Shown here one piece after another: positions 16,990-25,560 of a stretch of 64,000 nucleotides of DNA. The stretch comes from Alkalicoccus halolimnae. GTDB lineage: Bacteria; Bacillota; Bacilli; Bacillales; Salisediminibacteriaceae. Position 1 is the first letter of the stretch, and each line of letters opens with the position of its first letter. Location: positions 3,162,001 through 3,226,000 of the forward strand of contig NZ_CP144914.1 of NCBI RefSeq assembly GCF_008014775.2, read 5' to 3'. The notes below the pieces were generated by a model. It ran no database searches. It was not told where the DNA came from and worked only from the letters and a program-made list of their open reading frames with translations. A program made the position numbers and the translations under genes.

Positions 16990-18339
16990 TTGGCAGAAGC
17001 AAATAAAAAAAGTCCACTTATTCCCCTTCTCATTCTTTTTGGACTCGTCGCCGCTTTGTTTCTTTTTATCCCATGGGGAGAAGAAGAGGAAGAAAGCGGA
17101 GGTGAAAAATACGATCACGATATGGACACCGAGCCCTACAGTCAGGGAATTCTGGATACCGAGCTCGACTATTCAATAGATGATTTTATCCAAAAAGCAG
17201 AAATTTTGGAAGGGACCGATTACCAGTCCGGGGGGGATAACCCGGAAGAAGGGTTTAATTCCTCCGGATTCGTACAGCACGTATATGAAAACGCCACCGG
17301 CATCCGGATGCCCCGGCTTGCCGCTCATCAGCTGGACCTTGGAGAAGACGTCGGCCGCAACTACCTGCAGACAGGTGACGTGGTCTTTTTTGAAAGCGAA
17401 ACACTGATGTCCGGGATTTATCTTGAAGAGAATGAATTCATGACCGTCACGGAAAGCGGCGGCGTAGAAAGGCTGCATCTCGACGACGATGATTTCTGGT
17501 CCCGAAATTACATCGGAGCCAGACGACTGACAGAAGAAGAGATTGAATCGCTCCATCCGGGCACATACAGCGATCACGACCACCCCGCCGTCCGCGAAGC
17601 GATGAACTATTTAAGTACCCCGTATGAATTCGGAGGCGATACGCTCGAAGCGTTCGACTGTTCTTTTTTCATCCAGGAGGTCTTCCGTGATAGTAAGAAC
17701 GTATTCCTGCCGCGAGTCACACTCGATCAGTTTGAAGTCGGTGAAGATATCCCCGAGGAAAACCTCCGCGAAGGCGATGTCCTTTACTTTTCCGATGTGG
17801 ATGTGGAAGACAGCTTGCGCGAAGAAGGGGAAGTGACCCACGCTGGTATTTATGTGGGTGATGGATTTATGATTCATGCCAGCCGTACGGAAGGCATGAC
17901 GCAGATTTCCAAACTGAATGATTACTGGAGCGATGCCTTCACAGGCGTAAAACGATTTGATGACATGGCTCTTGAAGGCGAAAATCCGGTCGTAGAGCGT
18001 GCCTCCGCTTACTTGAACGTTCCTTTCAAGAGCGGCGGCGAAAACCCGGACAGCGGCTTTAATACGAGCGGGTTTGTCCGTCACGTGTTTTCTGAGGCAC
18101 GCGATGTCGATCTGCCGCGGAACGGCCGTGCGATGTGGAATAACGGTGAAGAAGTTCCCCGCGAGGAGCTTCAGCCGGGAGACCTTGTATTTTTCGACGG
18201 ATCCCAATCGCTGCTTCCCGGTATTTATGTCGGCAATAATCAATTCATGATCACAAGCGAATCTTCCGGAGTAACAACCCGCCACCTCGATGACAGCGAC
18301 TTTTTTGCCGATCTTTATGAAGGGGCAAGAAGGTATTAG
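16990..18339 (+). CDS. Membrane-anchored protein with three NlpC/P60-like domains, only the middle one with Cys and His
   Basis: 449 residues from TTG 16990, six bases after AAGGAGGGG. An N-terminal membrane anchor (about 9-29) is followed by an acidic linker and three repeats of one fold (about 55-175, 190-320, 325-449). Each repeat has an SGG or FGG turn, a GFxxxVF helix, a GD(V/L)xxF strand and GIYxxxxxFM. The catalytic Cys is present only in repeat 2 (FDCSFF, Cys224), with its partner His284 in VTHAGIYVG. Repeats 1 and 3 read FNSSGF (Ser91) and FNTSGF (Thr359), and their His positions are Ser and Pro. The outer domains are therefore probably non-catalytic wall-binding or scaffold copies around one endopeptidase-like domain. 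The product should face the cell wall. Confidence 0.82.
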   Translation: MAEANKKSPLIPLLILFGLVAALFLFIPWGEEEEESGGEKYDHDMDTEPYSQGILDTELDYSIDDFIQKAEILEGTDYQSGGDNPEEGFNSSGFVQHVYENATGIRMPRLAAHQLDLGEDVGRNYLQTGDVVFFESETLMSGIYLEENEFMTVTESGGVERLHLDDDDFWSRNYIGARRLTEEEIESLHPGTYSDHDHPAVREAMNYLSTPYEFGGDTLEAFDCSFFIQEVFRDSKNVFLPRVTLDQFEVGEDIPEENLREGDVLYFSDVDVEDSLREEGEVTHAGIYVGDGFMIHASRTEGMTQISKLNDYWSDAFTGVKRFDDMALEGENPVVERASAYLNVPFKSGGENPDSGFNTSGFVRHVFSEARDVDLPRNGRAMWNNGEEVPREELQPGDLVFFDGSQSLLPGIYVGNNQFMITSESSGVTTRHLDDSDFFADLYEGARRY

Positions 18340-18368
18340 CTGATAAGTCTATAATCGATGAGCATTGG

Positions 18369-18408
18369 AAAAGGCTGTCCCCTTGTTTTTTCGGAGGACA
18401 GCCTTTTT
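18369..18408 (+). terminator. Terminator after the triple NlpC/P60 gene
   Basis: AAAGGCTGTCC / GGACAGCCTTT stem with a U-run. It sits in the convergent gap. Confidence 0.88.
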
Positions 18409-18417
18409 GTGTTTTAT

Positions 18418-19014
18418 CTATTTGTGTTTTTCGTTATCCGTTTCTGCTTTAGGCGATTCATCCGCCAGATCCTGCTGGTTTTCATCAACAACTTCTTCCT
18501 GTTTTTTCGCTCTTTCAGCCTTTTCCGGATCGTCCGTTTCTGTTTCTTCAGCCGGTTCAGGCGCAGGTGGAGCTTCGTCTACGATATCGGCTGCAGAGCC
18601 CATCTGTTCGCTGGTCGTGGCAGTGTCTCCCCGTCCTTCCGGCGAGATCTTCACTCCGTCCTCCACAAGCAGCACCATCCGTCCGTCTTCTACACCACTT
18701 CGGTACTTTTCAGCATCTTCATCGGATACTCCTGCTTCGACAAGCGTTTCCTCGCCTTCTTCTTTCCGTGCTTTCTCCTGTTTTAAATTTAACTTTTCCT
18801 TCATCTTCGCTACCCAGCCGCTTTCACCGGTATGTTCGGTATCGATTTTTTCCAGCGTAATGCCCGGAAACAAATCGTCGGCAAACACGGTGCGGTGCCC
18901 TTCCCGGCTGAGTACGACTGTAACGTTTTTCGGATCTATACCTTCCTGCTGGAGTCTTTTAATTTCCTCCACCATCTGTTCTTTTTCTTCATACATCCCA
19001 ACTACTCGTGTCAT
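18418..19014 (-). CDS. YflT-like general stress protein with acidic tail
   Basis: 198 residues. The first 120 match the YflT/GSP17M domain (MTRVVGMYEEKEQMVEEIKR, VTVVLSREGH, EDAEKYRSGVEDGRMVLLV). The rest is a Pro/Glu/Asp-rich low-complexity tail. The biochemical role of the family is unknown; members are SigB/stress induced. A second protein with the same N-terminal domain is encoded upstream (19321-20409). Confidence 0.85.
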   Translation of the reverse strand: MTRVVGMYEEKEQMVEEIKRLQQEGIDPKNVTVVLSREGHRTVFADDLFPGITLEKIDTEHTGESGWVAKMKEKLNLKQEKARKEEGEETLVEAGVSDEDAEKYRSGVEDGRMVLLVEDGVKISPEGRGDTATTSEQMGSAADIVDEAPPAPEPAEETETDDPEKAERAKKQEEVVDENQQDLADESPKAETDNEKHK

Positions 19015-19061
19015 TATTATCGAACCTCCTGTTCATTTGTAAAAATCAGCTTAGTAATCAT

Positions 19062-19087
19062 TTTTCCTTTAACAGGAAAGCGTAAAC
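19062..19087 (-). promoter_or_regulatory. Possible SigB-type promoter
   Basis: GTTTAC-N14-GGAAAA on the minus strand, about 50-70 bases before the YflT-like start. The -35 fits SigB well, the -10 only loosely. Confidence 0.4.
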
Positions 19088-19116
19088 CAGTTTGTCGTAT
19101 TCCCCCCATAGATCGC

Positions 19117-19157
19117 AGAAAAAAGAGCCGTCCCTGGGTGATCCAAGAGACGGCTCC
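19117..19157 (-). terminator. Terminator after the YsnF-like gene
   Basis: Minus-strand stem GAGCCGTC / GACGGCTC with a run of six T. It separates the two stress genes into distinct transcripts. Confidence 0.8.
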
Positions 19158-19197
19158 TGAGTAAACGCTATATTCAATAAAAAAGCTGTGTTAAAGC

Positions 19198-19277
19198 TTG
19201 GAGCTCCTGGGTTAATAAAGGGAGGACGGCCCGCCCCGAAAGCGCACGTTCATCACTTGTCTTCTTTATTTTCAAGC
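19198..19277 (+). repeat. R1 intergenic element, 3' fragment
   Basis: Only the 3' third remains: GGGAGGACGGCCCGCCC, GAAAGCGCACGTTCATC, TTTATTTTCAAGCTGGCCT. It ends about 45 bases from the stop of the minus-strand YsnF-like gene and is antisense to it, as in the other copies. Confidence 0.7.
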
Positions 19278-19320
19278 TGGCCTGAATAAATACAGGCAGA
19301 GGCACTGTTTAAGTCTGTCT

Positions 19321-20409
19321 TTATTCTTCTTTCGTTCCGCGGTAGTTTGTTTTACCATCCACGCGGCCTTCTTCATCAATTTCTGCTTCTTCCCGTTTCA
19401 CTTTTTCCGTGGATTCTTCTGTATCTTCATATGTCCGCTTGCCTACGAAAACTTCCTCCGTAACAACCGGTTTCTTTCGGATCTCCACTTCTTCCTCTTT
19501 AATCGGAATGCGGATTTCTTCTGTGTCTTCCTTAATTTCGCCGCCTTCAGGACGATCTTTAACCGAGCGTCTTTCCACATAAACTTCTTCCCGCTGGACA
19601 GGCACTTTAATCGTTTTCTCTTCTTCAATGATACGCTTGCGGACGCCTACTTCGCCTTTTTCCACTTCTTTTTTATTGATATCCAGCTGCTCTTCACGAA
19701 GCTTCAAAGCCTGTTCTTCGTCTTCCTCGACCGGCTCCGTCTTTTTTGCAGAGGCCGGTTCAGGTGGCGCCGCCGCTTTCTGCTCTCTTTCCTCCTGCAG
19801 AGCATGCTCTTTTGCTTCCTCTGTCACATGCTTATGCGTCTGCTGCTCCTGCTGAACAGCCTGCATTTCTTTTTCTTTTTCTGTAATACCCTCTGCTCTC
19901 ACTTCTTTTGGCTCCAGTATTTTTTCCTGGGCAGCATGAGCCGTTTCAGATGTCTCGGAAAATTCTTCTGTCTCTCGTTCCCGCTGCTGGATCGGCGTGA
20001 CCGGACGAATATCTTTATTCAGCTGATTGCTCTGCAGCTCTGGTTTTTCAGCATGAAGCAGCAGGACAAGTCTGCCTGCATCCACATCTTCACGGTATTT
20101 TTCCGCTTCAAGCTGGGTCAGACCGAGTCGTACAAACTGGTTCTCACTCGCTGCTTTGCGCTCCTCTTCTGCTTCGGTATTCAAAGCATTTTTTATCGTA
20201 GAGACAAAGTCACCTTCTCCTTCAGGCTTCGTTGCAACCTTCTCCACGTTTACGCCCATTGCGATATCTTCGGAAAACAACGTTGGAAACTCTTCCTTCC
20301 CAACTACAACTGATATTTTTACCGGCTCGTAGCCCTGCCCTTTCAGCTTCTGCACTTCTTCTTTCAGCAGCTGTTCTTTTTCGTAAACACCCATTATACG
20401 TGTTTTCAT
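19321..20409 (-). CDS. YflT-domain plus YsnF (DUF2382) stress protein
   Basis: 362 residues from ATG 20409 (after AAGGAGG). The N-terminal 110 residues are a YflT-like domain (MKTRIMGVYEKEQLLKEEV). A Glu/Gln/Ala-rich coiled linker covers about 120-245. The C-terminal DUF2382/YsnF domain carries the typical alternating strands (VGVRKRIIEEEKTIKVPVQ, EEVYVERR, EIRIPIKEEEV, VVTEEVFVGKR). YsnF proteins are general stress proteins of unknown activity. The domain fusion and the upstream SigB-like promoter support a stress role. Confidence 0.88.
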   Translation of the reverse strand: MKTRIMGVYEKEQLLKEEVQKLKGQGYEPVKISVVVGKEEFPTLFSEDIAMGVNVEKVATKPEGEGDFVSTIKNALNTEAEEERKAASENQFVRLGLTQLEAEKYREDVDAGRLVLLLHAEKPELQSNQLNKDIRPVTPIQQRERETEEFSETSETAHAAQEKILEPKEVRAEGITEKEKEMQAVQQEQQTHKHVTEEAKEHALQEEREQKAAAPPEPASAKKTEPVEEDEEQALKLREEQLDINKKEVEKGEVGVRKRIIEEEKTIKVPVQREEVYVERRSVKDRPEGGEIKEDTEEIRIPIKEEEVEIRKKPVVTEEVFVGKRTYEDTEESTEKVKREEAEIDEEGRVDGKTNYRGTKEE

Positions 20410-20452
20410 GTAAGTATATCCTCCTTGTTTTTCCATACTTTCTATCCCTCTC

Positions 20453-20477
20453 CTTCCCTGCGTGCAGGTGCTTAAAC
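20453..20477 (-). promoter_or_regulatory. SigB-type promoter of the YsnF-like gene
   Basis: GTTTAA-N13-GGGAAG on the minus strand, about 45 bases before the start codon. Fits SigB well except for the last -10 base. Confidence 0.6.
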
Positions 20478-20667
20478 TGCAGGCATGAAATTTCGTTCAA
20501 ACGGACTATGTAAGTGGAATGAATCCTCTTTTTGCTCCTGTCTTTAGGAGGTTCTCCCGTTAGGAGCAGCTCCCTGTAGAGTTTGAAGACTTCTGTAAAC
20601 AACCGCAAAACAAAATACGATTTCAGCAGAGTCTTAACTTAAATAACTTTCTATACATAAAAACTGT

Positions 20668-20815
20668 GAGTCTGTTGTTGATATATAAGCAAACTTCGCT
20701 GCAACCCGGCAGGCTTGCCGTGGAGGAGATCTCCAGCTTCCTCAGGCTTACGCCCTGCGGGATCTTCCGACCTCCTTCTACACGGGCATGTTTCCGCTTC
20801 GTTTTCATTTTCAAA
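20668..20815 (-). repeat. R2-like GC-rich module, inverted
   Basis: On the plus strand it reads AACTTCGCTGCAACCCGGCA, TTGCCGTGGAGGAGATCTCC, CCCTGCGGGATCTTCCGACC and GGGCATGTTTCCGCTTCG. This is a diverged R2 in reverse. Close copy at 45430-45570. Facing R2b (next entry), the pair forms a large imperfect inverted repeat. Confidence 0.65.
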
Positions 20816-21018
20816 TACAGAAAGCCCGCTGGTTGAGCTGGTTGAATCAAGAAGGTACCAAGTTAGAAGCCAGTGCCAAGGTGATTTTTTCAAGACGCCT
20901 GCGGAAAAAGAAAGCGGGAAGATCCTCCCGGACGCAAGAGAGGGAGAGCTGAAGGCTTTCTCCGCGGCAGGCGGAAGAGCCGCAGGCACTCCAAAAAACA
21001 ACACAGAGCTTTAACAAA
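20816..21018 (+). repeat. GC-rich intergenic repeat, type R2
   Basis: Over roughly 200 bp it differs from 3601-3808 by only a modest number of substitutions and small indels. It ends GAGCTTTAACAAAGCC and is followed at once by R1. Confidence 0.8.
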
Positions 21019-21197
21019 GCCTTAACTTAAGCTGTAAGGCAAATGGGGCGACTCCAGGGCGAATAAGGACGAGCCGAAGATCCATCCCGCACGACCGCAG
21101 GGAGGACGGGATCAGCTGAGGCCGGCTCGGAACGCGTCCCTATGGAAACGAAAGCGACCCTTTATCTCTTATCAACTTTATTTTCAAGGCAGCCTGC
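21019..21197 (+). repeat. R1 intergenic element
   Basis: Blocks: TTAAGCTGTAAGGCAAATGG, GGCGACTCCAGGGCGAATAA, GGACGAGCCGAAGATCCATC, GACCGCAGGGAGGACGGGAT, CAGCTGAGGCCGGCTCGG, TATGGAAACGAAAGCGACC, TTTATTTTCAAGGCAGCCTG. It ends about 63 bases from the stop of the minus-strand histidine kinase gene and is antisense to it. Confidence 0.8.
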
Positions 21198-21198
21198 A

Positions 21199-21228
21199 TA
21201 AAAAAAGCTGCCCCAATAGAGACAGCCT
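21199..21228 (-). terminator. Terminator after the histidine kinase gene
   Basis: Minus-strand GCTGTCTC / GGGGCAGC stem (with G-U pairs) followed by seven T. Confidence 0.7.
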
Positions 21229-21259
21229 GGCTTTTATCAATATGAAAGGAATCTTTCTG

Positions 21260-22990
21260 CTAGGCACTGTGCTTCTTTACTTCGCTTAATGGAATAATTA
21301 CTTTGACGATTGAGAACGCCTCTTTTTCACTTTCGATTTCGATATGGGCTTCCCCGTTATAATAAACAGCGATCATTTTTTTCACATAGCTGAAGCCGAT
21401 ACCGATCCCTTCCCGGTTTGTCGTATCATCCTGGAGCAGCCTTTCTGTCTCCGAATTCGTCAAACCGTGTCCGTTGTCACGGACCGCCAGCACAAGAGAG
21501 GCGTTTTCCACGTAAATATGAACATCGATATGCCCCTCATCTTCCAGACCGTGAAAGATGGCATTTTCCGCAAGCGGCTGCAGGATGAACCGCGGCACGA
21601 GCGTATCGAGCATAGAATCACGGATATCGGCATGAATGCTGTAGTCAAACGAGTAGCGTACCTGCTGGAGAATAAAATAGTTCTCCACGGCCTGCAGCTC
21701 CTCCCGGAGAGAAGCGGTATCTCCTTTTTTCTTCAGATTATAGTACAAAAGTTTATTGAGGGACGTCACAATACGGTCGATATCCTTTTGTTTATGAAGG
21801 ACAGCGAGCCAGTGGACTGTATCAAGAGTATTCATTAAAAAGTGGGGGTTGATCTGATATTTAAGCTTCTCAATTTCCAGATCGGCCCGGTGTTTTTCTT
21901 TTTCCTGGACTTCCGTAAGCAGGGCACGAATTTCCCCTTTCATCGTATCCAGCTGGTCAAGTACGTTGTCAAATTCGGGAATCTTCGTACGCTGGGCAGA
22001 AGAATGCCACTCCTGGTTGGTGACCGCTTCAATTTCCCCCTGGAACTGCAGGAGCGGACGGTAGACCATCATCCGCAGGAGAGACGCAATAAACAGCGTC
22101 GCCAGCACAAACACGGCAGCAAGCACGGCCATCTGGGACATCCAGGAGTCCCGCGCTGCTATATATTCTGAGCTCGGAATAAGCGAAACGATGCTCCATC
22201 CATGGCGGCTCGTATCCCGGAACCAGAAATAACCGTTATCCCTCCCGCTTGCTTCGGTTATGTCTCCTTCATTAAACTGACTGCCCGGCTCAAACAGACG
22301 GGCAAGTTCCGAATGGACAATTTCCCCTTCCTTATTTAAGAGCAGACGGAAGGAGCGATCCGTCATCGTTTCTTCTCCGGAGGTCGTTTTTTCCCGGTAG
22401 TTTCCTTCGAGATAAAAACGGTGATAGTCGCCGTTCGGATAATAAATATCGCGGGAAATCGAGATGACGTACTGCGTATTAAGCGGGTTCATGCTGATAT
22501 GAGGACCGTAATATTCATAGCCGCCGTACCGTCCGAGATATGGCAGATTATCGATATCAAACGAATCACGGAGGAGCATGTTTTGAAACACCGGTTCCTC
22601 CTCTTCCGTCATATAAACTGCAAGACCGACGCTCGCATTGGAATAGGAAATATAATCAAGCTCCCGCTTGATTTCCTCACTGCGGCTCAGAAGCTCCGCT
22701 GTATCATCCGCTTCCAGGTAGCTGCCAATATTTCTCGCGATGTTACTTGGATAGATGAACTGCTGGGATACCTGGGCGAGCGTGTCCATCACGTATTCCG
22801 TATGCGTAAGCTGCTGGTGCAGATCACTTTGTGCCCCTTCTTCGATCTGCGTGGCAATCGTCGACTGAATATTTTTATAGGAGACCCAGACTGTAATCGA
22901 AAATGGAACGAAAACAGCCAGGACAAACAGAATGAGGATCCGCTTTCGAAGCGATATATTCCTTAACTGCTGCAGTCCTGCGGTTCTCAT
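21260..22990 (-). CDS. YesM-like sensor histidine kinase
   Basis: 576 residues. Two membrane helices (about 17-37 and 285-310) flank an extracellular Cache-like sensor region, then a HAMP-like linker and coiled coil. The phosphoacceptor is His383 in YQINPHFLMNTL (LytS/YesM-type His_kinase domain), and the ATPase has FILQPLAENAIFHG and DNGHGL boxes. It should phosphorylate the YesN-like regulator at 27035-28426. It is the last gene of the operon, 23 bases after the YesL-like gene; the regulator is at the other end. Start after GGGAGG. Confidence 0.92.
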   Translation of the reverse strand: MRTAGLQQLRNISLRKRILILFVLAVFVPFSITVWVSYKNIQSTIATQIEEGAQSDLHQQLTHTEYVMDTLAQVSQQFIYPSNIARNIGSYLEADDTAELLSRSEEIKRELDYISYSNASVGLAVYMTEEEEPVFQNMLLRDSFDIDNLPYLGRYGGYEYYGPHISMNPLNTQYVISISRDIYYPNGDYHRFYLEGNYREKTTSGEETMTDRSFRLLLNKEGEIVHSELARLFEPGSQFNEGDITEASGRDNGYFWFRDTSRHGWSIVSLIPSSEYIAARDSWMSQMAVLAAVFVLATLFIASLLRMMVYRPLLQFQGEIEAVTNQEWHSSAQRTKIPEFDNVLDQLDTMKGEIRALLTEVQEKEKHRADLEIEKLKYQINPHFLMNTLDTVHWLAVLHKQKDIDRIVTSLNKLLYYNLKKKGDTASLREELQAVENYFILQQVRYSFDYSIHADIRDSMLDTLVPRFILQPLAENAIFHGLEDEGHIDVHIYVENASLVLAVRDNGHGLTNSETERLLQDDTTNREGIGIGFSYVKKMIAVYYNGEAHIEIESEKEAFSIVKVIIPLSEVKKHSA

Positions 22991-23013
22991 ATCAGCTTAT
23001 CCTCCCTGCTCTT

Positions 23014-23652
23014 TTAAGTAAGCGCAGGCATCGAATGATCCTGACGCTTCTGGATATGACGCATGGCAAACTTTGTTCCTTTCATCATAATCCATACGCT
23101 TACACTTGCAAAGAAGAAGATAAAAAATCCGGTGAAAACAAGCACTGCCAGGACAGCGAGAAACGCAAAAACCATTCCTAAAAAGATATGCGGGGACGTA
23201 ATGCTGATAAACAGCGTGTTTTTCCATGAAGCTGCCAGCCTCTTTTCCCCGGTAAGGAACTGAACCGGAAAAACAAACCAGGCGTAGCTTAAGACAAATA
23301 AAAACAGGCCGACGAGCATAAACATTACGTATACCGAAGCCGGATTTGCCCAGTTCTGCGCGAGATAAATCCCGTAGGCAGGAAGAGCCGCAAGCGGCGT
23401 CAGCATCCATCCGGTTGCATTTGCCTGCAGAAATGATTCCCGGAATTCCTTATAAAACGTTTTGAAAATCGGTGCAGACCGGTCTTCATCCCAGATATGA
23501 ACGAGGCTGACGAGCGCCCGCGTTGCCGGAAAGAGACCGAATATCCCCAGTCCGGCAATCGTGAAAAAGATCCAAAGCATATTCGCGTAGAAGAACCTCG
23601 CACACTGCAGCGTTATCCGGTATACGAGATCGGTTAATCCTAAAAAAGCCAT
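23014..23652 (-). CDS. YesL-like DUF624 membrane protein
   Basis: 212 residues, the usual family length, with about five hydrophobic segments and the family start (DLVYRITLQCARFFYANMLW). Second YesL-like protein in the window and, as in the first locus, next to ABC importer genes. Start after GAGGAGG. Mechanism unknown. Confidence 0.87.
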   Translation of the reverse strand: MAFLGLTDLVYRITLQCARFFYANMLWIFFTIAGLGIFGLFPATRALVSLVHIWDEDRSAPIFKTFYKEFRESFLQANATGWMLTPLAALPAYGIYLAQNWANPASVYVMFMLVGLFLFVLSYAWFVFPVQFLTGEKRLAASWKNTLFISITSPHIFLGMVFAFLAVLAVLVFTGFFIFFFASVSVWIMMKGTKFAMRHIQKRQDHSMPALT

Positions 23653-23665
23653 GTCGCTTCCTCCT

Positions 23666-24523
23666 CTATTTCACAGCTCCGCTCATAATATTATTAATTA
23701 CTTTCTTCTCAAAAATAATGTAGACGATCAAAAGCGGCAGAATCGTAACGATTGTAAAAGCAAGCACCATCGGCCAGTCCTGCATGCCCATGCTGTCCCG
23801 GAGCATAAAGAGCTGGTAAGGCAGAGTCCGCATGTCCTGGGAAGTCGTAAAAGCAAGAACAAATGGAAATTCATTCCATGCTTCTCTCAAAGAAAAAATA
23901 CTGACGGTAATAATCGCCGGAAGAGAGATCGGGATAACGATGTACCAGATGATCTGCCACGGTTTCGCCCCGTCAATGGCCGCCGCTTCTTCAAGTGCTT
24001 TCGGGATAACCCGGAAGAAGCCGGCGAGAATCCACGTCGCGAGCGGTACCGCTGTCGCTGTATAGGTCAGAATCAGTGCCAGATACGTATCAAGCATGCC
24101 GAAGAAGGCAATACCTGTAAAAAGAGGAACGATAATGCTTGCCCGGGGGATAATTCTCGGCACCAGAATGACGAGCAGCAGAATATGCCGGAATTTAAAG
24201 GCATAACGGGCAAAGGCGTACCCTGCCAGAATACTGACGAACACAGCCAGCGCTGTCGACGTAATAGCGAGAAACACGCTGTTCATTAAATACTGCCAGA
24301 AGTTCGGATACTCAAATACACGCAGGTAATTATCAAAGTTGAAATTTCTCGGAATAAGGGAAATCGGCGTCATATATACTTCCGTTGCTGACTTGAAGGA
24401 AGCCGACACCGCCCAGATCAGCGGGGTCACCGTCCATACAAGCAGGACGAACAGCGGTATCCAATAGAGTCTGTCACTAAACCAGCGCTGGAATTTTTTC
24501 GGTTTAATTGTCTGTTCAGCCAA
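23666..24523 (-). CDS. Carbohydrate ABC transporter permease (YesQ/MalG type)
   Basis: 285 residues from TTG 24523, eight bases after AGGAGG (the GTG at 24532 is part of that site). Six helices; EAA loop EEAAAIDGAKPWQIIWYIVIP. Partner of the permease encoded just upstream. Confidence 0.93.
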   Translation of the reverse strand: MAEQTIKPKKFQRWFSDRLYWIPLFVLLVWTVTPLIWAVSASFKSATEVYMTPISLIPRNFNFDNYLRVFEYPNFWQYLMNSVFLAITSTALAVFVSILAGYAFARYAFKFRHILLLVILVPRIIPRASIIVPLFTGIAFFGMLDTYLALILTYTATAVPLATWILAGFFRVIPKALEEAAAIDGAKPWQIIWYIVIPISLPAIITVSIFSLREAWNEFPFVLAFTTSQDMRTLPYQLFMLRDSMGMQDWPMVLAFTIVTILPLLIVYIIFEKKVINNIMSGAVK

Positions 24524-24546
24524 AGCAGCCACCTCCTGAACGTTTC

Positions 24547-25479
24547 TTAGTCTCCACTGGAAACGTTAAATACTTTTAAGTAAATGACACTAACGAGCAC
24601 ATTGAAAAACAAAATGACAACCATGACGGTGCTTCCAAGGGAATACTGAAGCTCACTGAAAGCGACGTTATACATATAAAGCGCCATTACTTCCGTCGCC
24701 CGTCCCGGACCGCCGTTAGTCAGGGGCAGAATCACGTCAAACATATTGAAGCTTGCAAAACTCAGCCAGATGAGGCTGATCCCCATCATCGGAGCGATAA
24801 GCGGCAGAATAATTTTAAAGAGAATATGATGTTTCTTTGCTCCGTCGACCGTCGCAGATTCAAAGAGTTCATTATCCACACCCTGAATCCCCGCCAGAAG
24901 AATCAGCGTTGCAAAAGGGGCGACGAACCAGACGTTTGCAAGAATACATATAATCAGCGCCCATACCGGACTTGCGAGGAAGTTAACCGATGACAGCCCA
25001 ACTGTTTCCAGCATCAAATTGATCATACCGACATCTCCGCTGAACAAAAAACGGAACATGATCGCTGTTGCAATACCGGATACAAGGTAGGGCACAAGTG
25101 CCATTGCTTTAAAAAAGTTACTGAAGCTGCGTACTTTATACAGACTTAAAGCAAAGCTTAAAGCAAGCAACAGTCCGAGAATGACGCTCCCGAACACAAA
25201 GATAAGTGACACGTACATGGAATTTAAAAAGGCCGGATTCGTAAATAAGTAAACGTAGTTTTCTAAGCCCGCGAAGGCAGCATTTCCAAATGAGAGGCGG
25301 ATGTCGAAGAAGGACATCGTCAGCCCGCCGATCACGGCGTATCCAAGGACGCCAAATACAAAAAGAACGGCCGGAGTAATGAGCAGGTAAGGAATCAGTT
25401 TCCGCCGGAACATACGCTTTTTATCCCGTCGTTCCTGTACCGCGTTTTTTTCCTCCACCGTGGAAGATATCGTAGACAT
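24547..25479 (-). CDS. Sugar ABC transporter permease (YesP/MalF type)
   Basis: 310 residues from ATG 25479 after GGAGGGAACGC; the upstream ATG-like start at 25506 precedes this ribosome site. A 40-residue basic/acidic cytoplasmic head, then six helices. EAA loop FESATVDGAKKHHILFKIILP. Confidence 0.92.
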   Translation of the reverse strand: MSTISSTVEEKNAVQERRDKKRMFRRKLIPYLLITPAVLFVFGVLGYAVIGGLTMSFFDIRLSFGNAAFAGLENYVYLFTNPAFLNSMYVSLIFVFGSVILGLLLALSFALSLYKVRSFSNFFKAMALVPYLVSGIATAIMFRFLFSGDVGMINLMLETVGLSSVNFLASPVWALIICILANVWFVAPFATLILLAGIQGVDNELFESATVDGAKKHHILFKIILPLIAPMMGISLIWLSFASFNMFDVILPLTNGGPGRATEVMALYMYNVAFSELQYSLGSTVMVVILFFNVLVSVIYLKVFNVSSGD

Positions 25480-25531
25480 GCGTTCCCTCCTCACGATTAC
25501 AGTCAAATCGTTGGCATACTGGAAAATAAGT

Positions 25532-25553
25532 GTTCCCGGGAGATCCCGGGAAC
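25532..25553 (-). promoter_or_regulatory. Intercistronic stem-loop
   Basis: Perfect 9-bp stem GTTCCCGGG / CCCGGGAAC with a four-base loop, just after the binding-protein stop and before the permease start. No U-run. Equivalent to 8315-8347. Confidence 0.7.
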
Positions 25554-25560
25554 CGTTATG

